A DNA stretch of 64,000 nucleotides from positions 4,030,001 through 4,094,000 of the forward strand of contig NC_089548.1 of the NCBI RefSeq assembly GCF_040115645.1. Direction: 5' to 3'. Position 1 is the first letter of the stretch. Each line of letters begins with the position of its first letter. This DNA comes from Euwallacea fornicatus (lineage: Eukaryota > Arthropoda > Insecta > Coleoptera > Curculionidae). Made by a program: the position numbers and the translations under genes. This document shows, one piece after another, positions 51,401 to 64,000 of this stretch. The notes beneath the pieces were generated by a model. That model saw only the letters and a program-made list of their open reading frames with translations. It was not told the origin of the DNA and did no database searches.

Positions 51401-54400
51401 ATATGGAATTTTGAGAAAGACAATAATCATCTAAAAATTTGTTTTTCCTTTTCTCGGACGTATGCAGATCGAAAAGGAACGAAGTGGAAATTTTATAAGC
51501 GGCAAATAAAATGTTAAAACTTCCCGAGAAACAATAAACGGCATTAAATTGAACTGTCCATTAGATCCAAGGTAATTCTTTAACTTCAAGAAGGATTACA
51601 GCAGCAAAAATTAACGTTTCTCATCAGACAGTGTGGAGAGTTTCGAGATATTTCGGAAATAACTCGCACATTTCGGTGCGAAGTGCAATAAATTTTTAGT
51701 CTACCTCCTTTTTCTTCACTTGAAATGGGCCATTTGGTAATAAATTTACACTCAAATAACAGCAGCAAAGCGAAAATATGGAAGCCATTTCCGGATCATC
51801 GTTCTCAAAAACGGGATCTTTACATCAAACCGCAAGACAGTATCATAGCATATGATACATAATCGTAATGAGAAAAATGAGCTAAATTGAAAATTGTGAA
51901 AACCCAGAATTTCGCCACCAAATATGGTTTGCCAGACTGGCATCATTTCGTACTCGATGTTCCACTGTTTAACTTTAGGCGCCTAATTTCGGTTCACCCT
52001 GTATGAGTAAACCAGTTGCTGAAACTTAAACTGGTTCAGCTCTCAGTTAAAGGGGAATGTATAGGAGATTACATTAAAGAAGTTTACACAAATAAAACTC
52101 CACAGTTACAAAATCTGCAATCGAAGTACGTAAACTTCATTTTTGAACTTGTTTGATTTCTCAAAGGGTGATAGCAATAAAAAAGGCCTTTCTTTGTACT
52201 CGTCGCGTTCCAGTTGAAATGGCATTTGACTCTCCCTTACCTACCTCTTGGAAGGTAACAAAATTTCATTTCGGTAGCCAGATAAACATCAATCAGGCTA
52301 CTTCGATACTTTTTGGTAAGATGAGACTGCCTCGTTCTAGAATTTCTTCCGACACATTTTTCACATATTCTAGACAAGAAACTATTCGATACGTCTCGGA
52401 TTAAGGTTAAAAGTGATTTAATTCGCCGATAGGGTTCGTCATCGGTGGTTGGCTTTTGGTAATGGTTGTAGACGTGTTTGTGCTACCTATGGAGGAGTAG
52501 GCATAAGAATGTCCACGGGAAATTGTAAAATTTGATAAAAGGCCTCTTTGATATTCAGGAGAATCTCATTAAGGATTTTGGACATGAGGCATTACAAGGG
52601 TTTAAATTCGATATTGCACTTTAATGGAAGCGTGATAGTCAACTATAAAATCGAACTGACAAATTGAGAGTATGGGAGTACATTCATGGACAAGTCGTTT
52701 ATGACCGAAGGAACCTGTAAATTACCTTGTGATTTCATATAAATTAAATTAAAATAATGAGTGGCCAACACGACACGATATGCCGCCTTTATAAGTAGGT
52801 AGGTACTGCTAAGTACCGTTCAGCGTGACATAAAGGCGTAATTAATTTATTTAATTAATACCTCATCATAAAACGGATATCTTCTCGTGATATTTCAGAG
52901 AACCTCACTTGCACCCAATCCCGGTTTTGATTAGAAAAAAACCGTTCGTTCGGCTGTATAAGCTCGGGGTGGTTTTACTAGTTGCATCGCAGGGGTGCAC
53001 GTCCGAGGGGGGTGAGTCGCCAGCTGCCGACACCTGGAGCACCCCCCTACTGACCTTCAAAGTGGCTCGAGCCACATTGTATGTATTACTGCAATGTATT
53101 ATACGCACTGCCATGATTTTCGTTTGGAAAGTACCAAGTCTTTTGAGATTTTATTCAATTATAAATGAGCGATTTGTGAGATTTTTCGTGAGCATGCCCA
53201 GTTGTTTTATTGAAAGTAGCCGGCTGCGATTGAAAATTAAGACATCTTTGCTGAAGAGCTTCGTGTTGGGCGAGCCTATCCATGATATAACTTTACATTG
53301 AACTTTCGGGGGGTAATTTGAACTGTTCAAACGTGAAGGAAGAAGGGCTACTTTTTAGGACTAATGTGGACTTTTTGTCCATTTCCTCTCGATTTCAGTG
53401 CATTGCCGGACTTCCAGGATTTGGTATTTATCCTTCCTTGACCACTCCAGTTGCTTGTGAGAATTGACAGAGAAATAGGAAAAATCTACTCCTGTGCCTA
53501 AAGGTATCCTCTAAAATACCGTGACCTCGAGAACTTTCTTGTTTCGCTAAGTTTTTTAGGATCTCGCCTATGCTCTGATCAACTGACACACTAACTTGTT
53601 GCTATTCTAAAGAACTTTGTCAGAATTTTGCCAAAATCACCGAATAGAAGGTTGGTGAATTTAAAAAAAGACAGCTACATTTCGACGAAAGTCTCCATGT
53701 GATGTCACAATTTTCATTGATCTTTATGAATAAAGACCTTCGTGACGTCTGCTAATAGTTTAGTGCCTATAGTGCAATAGGCAGATTTTCTTCTATTAAT
53801 CTTGGGAGTTTTCCGCTAGTGTTGATCAGAGTCATGTATGATTTCCTTGTTTTTGGACCTCATCGAAAGTGTCATTTTTCTCCTCGGTTTTTCTGGAACC
53901 ATGGGAAATGTGTCAGGTACCTACTTGCTATGCAAGTATTTATAATCTTCTAGGATTTGCATGAACTGTTTCGCATGAAGTTTGCTAACAAGAAGCTGAG
54001 CTTGGGTCAATAAAGCGTAGAGCTGCCGAAATATCAGCGTTTCAAATGGGTCAAGATGAAATGTGAACGGAATGTGAAAGTGTATCAGAAAATTTTGCCC
54101 TTCCAAAAGACAGAGCACAACCTCCATTTATTGGAAACTTACTACAACATCACGGTATGGTGAAACTTTCGAAACCGTTGGTTTGAGGTGTCTTTTAACG
54201 GGTGGTGCACTTATTGAGATCATTCACGGTTGTCACGTGTTTTACACACACAATATAGAGCTCATTCAAAAATTCAGAGTAATTGCTTTCAGAGAGATTT
54301 AATCTGAACAACAAGCTATAATCTTTCGATGCAAATCAGAAGAGCCTCACTAAAGCCTTATTCTGCATAACGGGTAGCGGATAATTCAGCTGGAATAATA

Positions 54401-56490
54401 TCAAAAGCGATATAGTATGACAGTGAAAAAAGTCTATAAACTGCGCAGGCTATAATAATCTTATTCTAGAAGATTAAGCATCCGGTTTTGGGTTCCTAGA
54501 AACGGTTTCTGGATCGAAATCTGAAGCACAATACATCCAGTTCGAATAGACTGTTACTCAATAAATGTTGAAAATTTTCAAAATTTGTGATAAATGTCGC
54601 ACCTCGTCAAGCGGATTGTTTTGAAAATTTTAGAATACCGACGGATTAGAGTCAACCCTGGAAAGTGATCTATGAGCAAGTCGCGGAAAGCCGTTTGAAC
54701 AACACAATGATTTTCCAGAGAAATTCAAAGAAAGGGGGACGTTGCTCCTGGGGAATGAGACCGAAATGATGGGTTCGCATTGCAAACGACATGATCGTCT
54801 CTACACGGTGGATGATTGTGACATCATTCCCGAGGAACACGTTACTCTTTATATTGGCTCATAACATTCCCAAACTTCTTCACTAGATACGGCGCCAAAA
54901 CATCTCTTTTATTTCCCATCCAAAGATTAAAAAAAGATGAGTAACACTGTAGGTACATCTTTAATAGCAGGAAGGGAATTCAAAGTAATTAAAAGTCTAC
55001 CCATGTGAGTCCGTTTAAATAATAAACGCGCACTAGAAGAATCCAGAGCATAAAATTAGCGCTTATCTTGTAGCGGCGGTATAAACAATTTTATGGGGTA
55101 TTAAATATTATTAATTATTTCTACAGGATAGTTGCGTGCCGCATAAATATTTTATGCTAAAAAACCAGTCATTATATGGATTACCTGTAAAGAGAAACTT
55201 TTACATTTTACAAGCACATATAATTAATGACGTACAGGAGCTATAATGGGACATTCCCCGGAATGCTTCGAAAATTAACTCCCTCTAAATTACACCTTGC
55301 AAGTAACGGAAGCCAATTCTTGAGTTCTGATTACTGAATAATTAATTGTAGTATTGAAATGGAGACTGTGCACCGAAGCTGGGTTTCGGACGAAGAATTG
55401 ATGGAGCACATAATAATCAGCTTAGAACTGGAGAATGTCCCATCACGAAGATAATACTTCTTGCCGGGTGTTTTGGACCGAAAGTGATATATATTTAAAA
55501 ATTTGAGCTAAGCTATTTCGGTGAAAGGGCGCAAATTTTTCCGTAAACGATGCTATCTGCCATAAAAATTCTCTAAATGTCTTATTAAGAGAAATATGTT
55601 TACGTGCGGTGTGGGCAAGGTCCATCGTAAATTCGGTCAAGCAGTTTAAATTGCTCGAGTTTTTGAAATTTAGATTTAAAAATGAATAATTATAAGTTTT
55701 AATGGGTATCAGCAATAACAAATTACTCCAGTTTTAATCTAGGTCTGAGGGTTATTTCTCAAAAGCTCACAATTGCCTCTGCCGTAGTGGCAATTTAAGC
55801 AGGCACTCAGGTACGTATACATAAATGTATTACGGATATGCCGTTTGGATTACTTAAAGTTTTCGAACTTCAGGTTGGATCATATCGCTTAGTTTCCCAT
55901 AAGTTACTTACCAGCAGTTTGCCAGTTTTTCAGCTCAGATTAGAAAAGGTTGTTTACAGTTTCTTGGAACATCTCTAAGCTACTTTTACGTTTTAGAGCT
56001 TAGATGGTTGTGGTTTAGTTGCAGTTGTCAAGGTCCAGTTTATATCGCATCCCTCACAGTTTTCGGAGCTCAAGTTAATAACAAATTTTGCAGCAGAAAT
56101 TAGATAAATTAATTTGCAGTTGTTCCAAAGCTTCCGTACGTTTTTTACGAGTTTTAAAGGTCTGGTCTGTTTAAGTTTCTTTCAGTTACAAAAAGAGTTT
56201 TGTAACGTAAAAGGAACGAGAGTTTTAAAAAAAGTTACAGTCTGAAACCACGTGTAAAAATGTTAGCTAAATTCCAAATTTCAGCTAAATATCATATAAA
56301 TTCTACAGGCTGTATCTCGAAAACGCAGTTGGTTTTTACTTACAGGTACCACTTTTTTGTTAGTGCGATATCTCCAGGTAGAACTTGTTATTGAATTATA
56401 TCTATCTATCTTGTATAACCGAGTAAAGTAAATTTTAAACACCTCCCGAATTGATGAAAATGTCAAAAAAACCCTTCTACGTCATTGAAG
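48481..56490. other. Intergenic region, no recognised gene
   Basis: 8 kb of mostly AT-rich sequence. The longer frames (48685-49086 plus, 50309-50659 plus, 52909-53301 plus, 53921-54127 minus) match no family I know. That at 52909-53301 crosses a GC-richer stretch (52960-53080) open on both strands, the best candidate for an unrecognised exon. A short hairpin (CCCCTCC, loop, GGAGGGG) lies at 49007-49026. Confidence 0.45.
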
Positions 56491-56726
56491 TACCAAGATA
56501 GTCCCAAAGTGTCTGACCTAACACTTAAAAAAAAATGAAATCTTTTCGATGATCTTTAAAAGATCTTTTCGCTACAAACAGCTCCCAAATGGCTACAAAT
56601 CAACGTAGCACCCTCAAACGTTAGACATAAACTTTTTAAGGTTAAGTTTTTGTAATGTACGCACATTTTTAGTAAAAAAATCGCCATCTACACGTCGAGT
56701 GGGGCACTTATGGGACTATCCTCGTA
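56491..56726. mobile_element. Mariner-derived MITE, 236 bp
   Basis: The left end reads TACCAAGATAGTCCCAAAGT and the right end on the minus strand reads TACGAGGATAGTCCCATAAG. Both start at TA dinucleotides, and the right end matches the mariner ends at 35.3, 39.9 and 63.4 kb (TACGAGG then AGTY). The interior has no transposase sequence, so it is an internally deleted derivative. Confidence 0.75.
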
Positions 56727-59700
56727 TTATGCATCATTCATATGTAAAAGCGTGCGTTTCGAAATTTCGTCTTCAGTATCGCTCATCATCAAATATTTCC
56801 GATAAGCATCTTTAATGCCACTTTAAGTTACAAAACAGAATTCTTCGAATCAATAAAGCAAACCCAAACGTCACATTTTGCTCCTAAGAGAAGCTTTACC
56901 TACATCGTGTTAGATGTAAGATAAAATATTCAAAAGCCAATCTAACATCAATATTCCCGCTCGTTAATAAGAATTTATGTTTCGATTTTGAGCTTGTTTC
57001 ACGTCCAGAAAAAGTAGTAAAACATCCAATTATTACATTTTATTGGGTTTGTCAAACAAAACCAAGTCTTGATGGCCCTTTTCGGAACGAACTAATAAGG
57101 GCAACCAACAGAACTGGGCCAAATGATTTAAAACCCTTCGACAAGGGCTATCTCAGAGATCTATAGCAATACCAAGCATTTCGTGTAGGCAAAACAAAGG
57201 GCATATTATAGGCACGCGTGCCCTATGTTCATTTTGATGTAACTAACCCTCGGATAACGTTATTCTTCGCACACGTGGCACGTGCTTCAGCTACTACTTT
57301 GCCCGATCAGCAACCCCTGTGATTTTTAATCACTCGTTCTGCATTTCTTTGCATTAAAGCGGTACAATGAAGGTACGCACATTTACCATATAGTGTGGAG
57401 GGACGGTGATGTAGGGTGGATTGCAGTGGCGTAACTATCGTGGATCGTGTTATTTCAAAGAAACGTTATGATGGAAGATATTGTTTGAGTCGTCAGGCTC
57501 AGAGGTTTTTCAATGCTTGAAAATTGCCATGGTTTATCAAAACTGACTAAAATTGATTTAAATCTCTGAGTGAGACATTTCTCAAAATCCTAAGTGTGCA
57601 TACCCTCATAGAATAGCATTCAGTCTTTACTATAATAAATGCCTCATGATTGATTTTGTTGGAGCGGGTTTTCGGGCTAAAATCTATTTTTCCAAAAGGC
57701 TCACATAACGATCACCTGAAGATGGTACATCTCAGAACTCGGTTCATTTTACAACTTTGCTTCCTCCGCATCTACTCATTCATCACATTATGCATGCCCT
57801 TGAAACTTTTCAAGTACTACATAATCTCCATGCCCCCTTTGAATGTTCCTCATGAGGCTGTTGGTGTAGTTCTGCCACAATTCAACTATTTCGAAAATTC
57901 CAATTTATACATCAATTCCGAAACGCATTAGACCAGCCTATGCCCCGCGACTCTACCAGTTGAAAATTGAATAAAAACTACTTTCAGGGCTGTGCGGATG
58001 TATCCGAGGAGGTGTTTTTCCATTATCTGAGATTTTAAAAAATCATCAAAAACAATTTGCCGGTCATTAGTGGAACGCGGAAGAGAATTAGGCCAGTTGA
58101 AGGAATTTTCGAAAAAGAATTAAGCTCTATTATGAACGTTTAGTGGTCTTTGAGCATACCGCCGGAATACTTTTGGGCAACAGTCATTTTCAATAAGTTG
58201 CATCTGTCATGTACGCACATTATGGTAATACTCCTGCTATGCTCTGGCCTCAGGATGCCATTGTCTCTTGTGTAATTTAATAATTACAACTCGTCATCCA
58301 GTACACACATTATGGCGTGTCTTATTACTTCTTACAGATCCTTCCCAAGGCTTTTAATAAACACTCTGCATTGGCTTCTCGAGGGCTTCAAAATTTCCGT
58401 GTGGGATGAATGACTTTAAAGATCTCGACTACCTGCAGCAAACATCCCGACTATTTCTGCAAGATCTTCGGATTAATGCTTTCAAGTTTATTGAATATAA
58501 AACGCATTAGCAGTGTCATTTCCAAAAAAATTGTAAACATTAAACCTTTCACAAAGCTGCAATTTTGCCGATTGATGTCCGGGCCCACTGTAATTTAAAA
58601 ACAAAGAAAAAATAACTTTTCTCAAGGAATAATTACCACAAGACCTACCTAGCCAGTCTGAAAATTAAGTGTCGTTTGCTAAAATTGTCCTACAGGGAAG
58701 GCTAATAACACAGTGGTTTCTAATGTGATTTTAAAATTTTCAAGAGACCATTAGAAAGGTATCAATGGAGCAAATCATTGATGTTATTGCCAATGGGTGG
58801 ATGTAAAATGTAGCAAAATTAAGGGTTGCGAAGATTAGTTTGTTCAAGAAATCTGGCGATTTAATTCGGCGCAAGACGAACTTGAAAGGAAGCAAGTGCG
58901 GTATGAATTGTGTCCTGTTCCCTTATGTGACAACTCCTCTCTTTAGTTTCCCTGAGCCTATGTGAATTTCACTTATTAGCTTGAGAACCGAAGCCTGAAA
59001 ATTCTCTGATATCTCTGAAATTTCCTCGATTCTGTGTCAATTAAAAATACAAAAATTTTTAAAAATCTGAAAACCCAAAACACCCAACTAAATCATTCAG
59101 GGGTTGCAATCAATCTTGCACGTGTAAATGGGGGAAAACTAAACTTACGGAACCCAAGAGACAAAATCCCATCCCGAAATACCTAATTGATTAGGGGTAG
59201 GTACTAAAAAGAAAATGGCGTGGCAAGCACGCGAAGGGGTAAAGCACTGGGTTCACTATTCATGTTACACACAGTTACCAATCCCCCTCAGCGAAATATT
59301 TCCGTATATTTTCACCCTATACTACCCACCTACCTCCACCACTGCTTCTTCTGTTTCCACACATGTGCGTACATTCGAATGCATGTGCATTGGGGTGGCA
59401 ACCCTCATTCAAAGGGGTGTGGGTTCAGATTAAAATAATCATTGAAACTTGTTTGCGTGCATGCATATGCTAAATTAACTGCCCTAGGATTTATGCCATG
59501 GGTAAGGTGAAGTGAGCGAGGTTGGGTATTACAGTTGGAGAATTTTGGCCCAGTGGTTCACATTTGGACTGAACAGTGCTGGCTACAGACGTTGCGTTTG
59601 AGATGTATTTTAATTGAAGCTGCCAATGGCGGTCTTGACACTCTGATATCAAATTTTGAGGTAGTCAGAAAAATTGAATAACGTCACCGTACCAGTGGTA

Positions 59701-61392
59701 CTCAGATGCGTCAGCATCCCGGTACGCGTGTTTCGCATCATAAATGCAAAGTTTTTATCGTACTCGACGTGCATATGTGTTTCTAGTTATACTTGTTGGA
59801 TTAGGGGTGGTTTTGCGCCCTTTGTCGTTTCACGTGCGCCACCATTCGGCATTAAGCCCATTGTTGGCGTGGCATTTATAATGATAGTATTCTTTATGTC
59901 AATAGCGCAAAAAAACGTTAGAGCCCCGCTAGAAGTGAACCCACCCCGCAGTTTTATGGGCTTAGGGAATGGGGCCTTTTCTTCTCGGTCCTTTGATTAG
60001 CATCATAATTAAATTTACAAATGCCCTCGCATGAATTTTTCAGTAGGCTCATTGCTAATGCAGCCCTGCATTAACAAAAATTAATTTTCAAAAGCCGATA
60101 ATAAGCAAATTGAACCAAGAAAGTCTCATTTTTCTGTCAAGGAACTTACGAAAGTACGAATTATTATTTTCGACGCACACATGCGAACAAGTTTTAATAA
60201 GGAAGATAAGAATTCATATGCAAAAACGTATGGAGTGCTGAATAAGGAATTAATGTCTTGTATTTAGCGCCTCAAATTTACATTCGGTATTTGCATATTT
60301 TGCGAACAATCAGATACCCTCGTATGTCTCTATATGTGGAGTAATGGTCGTGGTTGGAGGCCGCAAAAAGGAGGAATATAGGGTATTAGGAAATAATAAC
60401 TTAATTACTTGAAATTATGGCAAAAAGTACTATTAGAGGATCTAAATAGATCTCTCGAAAATAATACATTTAATTTGCTTTTAATGTGGTTTGATTTCAT
60501 CTAATCAAAATTTGCATATAAGGACGTTTTAATGCATTTATAACTATGTGTTTCCTATAAAATTTCACAATAGTGAATATTCTGTCCGAGTGGCTGTTAA
60601 ACATATTCTGGTTGCACTCAAAGCGTGCATAAAAAATTTATCGTAAAAGTTGATCATTTCCGTGCAAATTCCTGCATAGTCGAAAGCTGGATAGGCCGAT
60701 TGATGCAACGACATAAGTCATGTTGGTTTAAATCACTAAACCTCAAATTTGGTTAGACAACTCTTGCGTTTTAAACCTCAGATGGTATTACCCATACTGG
60801 CAAAGGAATTTTTGAGGATTCGGCCTCCACTCTTCCTTCCGAACTCATAACTCGGAAAAACCTTCACGAGCTGACATTCGATGCACTGTAACGATTCCCT
60901 GAAATCTCGACTTCATATGTAGATTGCTCATTAGCATTCATTATTCACCATTAATAAGCCAACGAACTCACGGCTTTTCCTTTAGATTTGCAAAAAGTTA
61001 TGAAAGTTCCAATTTGTAAAAAAAAATTATCACTTTGGAAAGTACGGAAACAATACCCGTGAAGAATACTTAAACTCATTTGAAGCTGAATGGAAGGGTG
61101 CTATTACTTTGCCTTGATGAAGACACACGAATGTCAGCATGGGGTTGAAAACTAAACAAAGCCATTATGAGGGGTCGATGAATCGTCAATTCGCCACAAA
61201 AGAAAAGTTTGCGTTGTTAACTCATTTGTATTTAGACAGTTTTGATAGGTGAATTAATCTTAAAAACGTGAATTTAGGCGAACTAATGACTTTATAAAAA
61301 GCCGACGGAAATGGTTTCCAATTTTGCACTAATGGGTGGAAGAAATGCAAACTGAGTATTAATTATTTATCTGATAAGTGCGCAGAGTGATA
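56727..61392. other. Intergenic region, no recognised gene
   Basis: 4.7 kb with only short unrecognised frames. The two overlapping frames at 59215-59438 and the 108-codon frame at 59674-60000 show no known domain. Nothing else supportable was seen. Confidence 0.5.
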
Positions 61393-61561
61393 TTTTACCG
61401 CATGCTAATTGCCGTTGACCGAACGACGCGAAGCGGAATTCGGTCAACAATCGAGTGCGGTAAAGACTTTTTCGCACGTGTTAGGGAAATATTTTTCTTA
61501 CAAGCGCCCGTGCGCTTTGTCATCTTCTGTAAGTTCAATTAAACATTAGCGTGCGGTAAAA
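61393..61561. repeat. Fold-back structure with nested inverted repeats
   Basis: Outer arms TTTTACCGCATGCTAAT (61393-61409) and ATTAGCGTGCGGTAAAA (61545-61561) are inverted copies with one mismatch in 17. Inside lies a perfect 10-bp inverted pair, GTTGACCGAA (61414-61423) and TTCGGTCAAC (61439-61448). GTGCGGTAAA recurs at 61455-61464 and 61551-61560, and as GTGCGGCAAA at 61577-61586. It may be a small fold-back or MITE-like element. Confidence 0.7.
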
Positions 61562-63395
61562 CGTTTGTGCTTTCACGTGCGGCAAAAAGTCTTGCCGATT
61601 TCGCACGTCAATGGCTAATATTCAAAGGTTTTTACACATTTTTAATTTGCTTCCGGTGAAACTTTCCATAGGTACTTTACGTCGAACTCGTAGGAAAAAT
61701 GCATTGCAGTCGAGTTAGCAGTAGGGTCGAGAGGGATGGGGGAATTTGGTATGTTTGATGCTAATGTAAATTTGGTAATTATTTTATGGAAGGAATTTTC
61801 ATTTTCGCAAAAACCACTATGCGCCATCGATTTATGCTACATATTAAATACGTAAAAGCCTTTAGATCCATTAGATATTAAAATTTGCTGAAAACCAGAG
61901 GCGTAGCGGCCAACATATCATTTTATAGTAGACACACTAATTCTCAAAACAACAAACGTTTAGTACAGTTGAATTCAATGTGCCTCACCGCTATTGATTC
62001 TGCTGTTGGGCATTTGCCCGGTTCGAGCTCAGCAGCTGAAGCTCAGCTTTCGGGATTTTTCAGAAATTTATTGGTGCAGATAACACGTTCGAAACAACCC
62101 TTTCAGCTCTACATAAAACAAGACAAACAGATCCGAAAGAGGCGTCCGCCAGGGGCGTTTACCGAAAGTCCACTTTTAAGTTAATACTCTTGATGTATTA
62201 GCCTGATATCTATCTAAGAGTAGTAAGCACTAGATGGGCCTTTTGATGGATTATATTAGTCTTTGAAAGAATCGGCGAAGGTCATTTTAGTGATGGCTCG
62301 ATGAATTATTGTAAACCCATCTAGTCAGCTAAGAAAATTCCCATAATTTCGGGATAACGAGTTGCTGCCTGTGGAATAATTAGGAACATGAAAAATGTAA
62401 ATTATTTGGGAAGTAATTAAAGTGGATGTAAACAGGTCAAGTGATTGTCAGAAGTACCGCAAACAATCTGCCCATTGACTAACGAGAGGCTTCCAATGTT
62501 CAGATCGGCGACCAGTTGATGGACTACCGATTAAATTAATATATTCGTTTTAATTGATACGCTTTGTAAGCTTAATGGGATATTAATCATCCGCATCTCT
62601 TTCAACTTGTGCATATATGTTCACGGTATGTTTAATTAGTGTGCCTGATTAGTTATGAACATCTTGGGAAAATGGTGAAGCTGGTCCGCAAAAGAACGAA
62701 AAATCGATTGTTTTAGAGCCAGAACTTTTATGACGATGTTAATCTTCCCTCGTTTGGTCTCTATTGCTGTCACGTAATTGCATGTAATTCGAGAGTTAAT
62801 AAAATCGCCGTAAAATGTTATAATCAGCTCAATCCAATCATTTAACTGTCACATTCGAAAGGTATTTAAAATTTTTAACGGTTTTTCGCACTAATTGCAA
62901 TTGCCAAAAATTATACCAATTAAGGAGAAACGGTGGAACTTGTTTTTGCCTAATATCTGTAACACTTTAAAAATTGAGGTTTAATTTTCGGCCAGTGGGC
63001 TCGAGAAACCAGAAGTAATATTGTTACAATAATTACCTACTTATTAAACAAATTGAGTTGGTATTATCTGTCGGGCAGGACTTGCTTACGCTTTAATAAT
63101 CTCTGACTTTATTTAGTAAAGGTTCAAACTCCGCATAGCGGGGACATGCGAGGACACGAAAGAAGTTTCATGTGTCGAAAGAGGCCCGCAGGTGGTTCGT
63201 TACCGAGATACGGGGGTTAAATTTGAAAATAATAGTTCGTTAATTGGCTAACGAACGTATAGAAAGAAAATATACAAGAAGTTGTCTATTATTGCGTCAA
63301 ATTTTCTGCGAAAATCACCTAAGCAATATTTTCTTCTGCGTCAAGCAGCAAACCGTAGGAAAAGAACTGCTGAGAATTTACAAGAAAAAGAATGG
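61562..63395. other. Intergenic region, no recognised gene
   Basis: 1.8 kb. The plus-strand frame at 61885-62184 (99 codons) is not AT-driven but matches nothing I know. No RNA gene was recognised. Confidence 0.5.
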
Positions 63396-64000
63396 TACGA
63401 GGACAGTTCCGAGAGTACACGTCCTAACACTTAAATAAATAAAAACTGGAAAATATTCCATTATTTGTCAACATAGTCTCCTTTGGGATGGACGCCCTTT
63501 TCCCGGCAATATTCTGTGGCTTCCTCACCCCGTTTATCGTAAGAAGCCTCCAGCGTATCAAAATAGGCATCGACCTCGGGCTTCACCTCTTCATTGTTGG
63601 CAAATCTCATTTTCAAGCTTGGAAACAGAAAATAATCCAAGGGGGCCGAATCTGGTAATTAGGGTGGACAAACAAAAATTCGAAATCAAGTTGATCGATT
63701 TTGGCCATCGCGATGACGGAAGTCTGGACTGATGCGTAATCTTGATGAGACGAGACTTTCTTTTTCGCCACACGCTGTCGCTCTTTCCTAATTTCTTCGC
63801 TCAAACACACTGCCATGAATTTCTAAAATATTCGCAGTTATTTATGTATTTCTCTTTAGGGAGATGGCCAATAAAAATTATTTCGCGAGCATTCGAAAAT
63901 CTGGCGTCATCGCCTTTCCTGCAGATGAAACGGTGGTTGCCGCCCGTAGAGCTGATTCTCCCCTTTGAGTCCAATGTATTGAATGCTTTTTCGTCTCAAA
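63396..64000 (-). mobile_element. Mariner copy on the minus strand, cut by the window edge
   Basis: The right terminal repeat is at 63396 (TACGAGGACAGTTCCGAGAG). Reading minus from the edge, the transposase shows an SAGKAM-like block, LSEEIRKERQRVAKKKV, SHQDYASVQTSVIAMAKIDQLDFEF, a decayed PPYSPDL region, FANNEEVKPEVDAYFDTLEA and GDYVDK before the stop. The second aspartate (HQDYA, normally HQDNAP) is present, but a frameshift breaks the third-aspartate region. The 5' end lies beyond base 64000. Confidence 0.85.

Noticed and set aside
59215..59438. Two overlapping frames of equal length in different reading frames
   Set aside because: Both arise from a stretch poor in stop codons; neither has a recognisable motif.
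1..64000. CRISPR arrays, operons, ribosome binding sites or other prokaryotic systems
   Set aside because: The split genes, insect protein families and eukaryotic transposons show that this is insect nuclear DNA; no regularly spaced repeats were seen.

Overview
This is a 64 kb piece of AT-rich nuclear DNA from an insect. Genes are split by many very short introns (about 44-57 bp), intergenic space is large, and Tc1/mariner-type transposon remnants are scattered through it. The short introns and an odorant receptor of the insect 7tm_6 family point to a holometabolous insect. A beetle is my best guess, but nothing in the window proves the order.

The left part, to about 25 kb, carries four recognisable genes. 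A delta/gamma-type sarcoglycan (+) has four coding exons between 3056 and 6744, with a decayed transposon in its first coding intron. An odorant receptor (+) has seven exons between 10095 and 13490. A complete CYP4G cytochrome P450 (-) has eleven exons between 17463 and 13626 and converges on the receptor, with stop codons 135 bp apart. A single-exon asense-type achaete-scute bHLH gene (+) lies at 23990-25042. I rebuilt the first three exon by exon; reading frames stay open across all junctions and give 302, 408 and 556 residues.

The rest, 25-64 kb, is nearly gene-free. One intronless gene (-, 44744-45319) encodes a 191-residue protein with a Met-Gly-Asn-Cys acylation-type N-terminus that I do not recognise. 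The remainder holds a nearly complete but dead Tc1-like element (27424-28854), a second Tc1-like relic, a mariner copy at 34.2-35.4 kb, a mariner tail at 39.7-39.9 kb, a mariner copy running off the right edge, a mariner-derived MITE at 56.5 kb, an unrelated MITE at 33.2-33.9 kb, a DDE-transposase relic at 48.1-48.5 kb and a fold-back element at 61.4 kb.

The most informative large-scale signal is synteny. asense lies beside a CYP4G gene here, as ase lies beside Cyp4g1 in the Drosophila achaete-scute complex. The P450 is expected to make cuticular hydrocarbons in oenocytes and asense acts in neural precursors, so their linkage is not a shared pathway. It may instead reflect an ancient regulatory neighbourhood. 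The long sparse DNA beside asense would suit a cis-regulatory landscape, but no enhancer can be proven from sequence alone.
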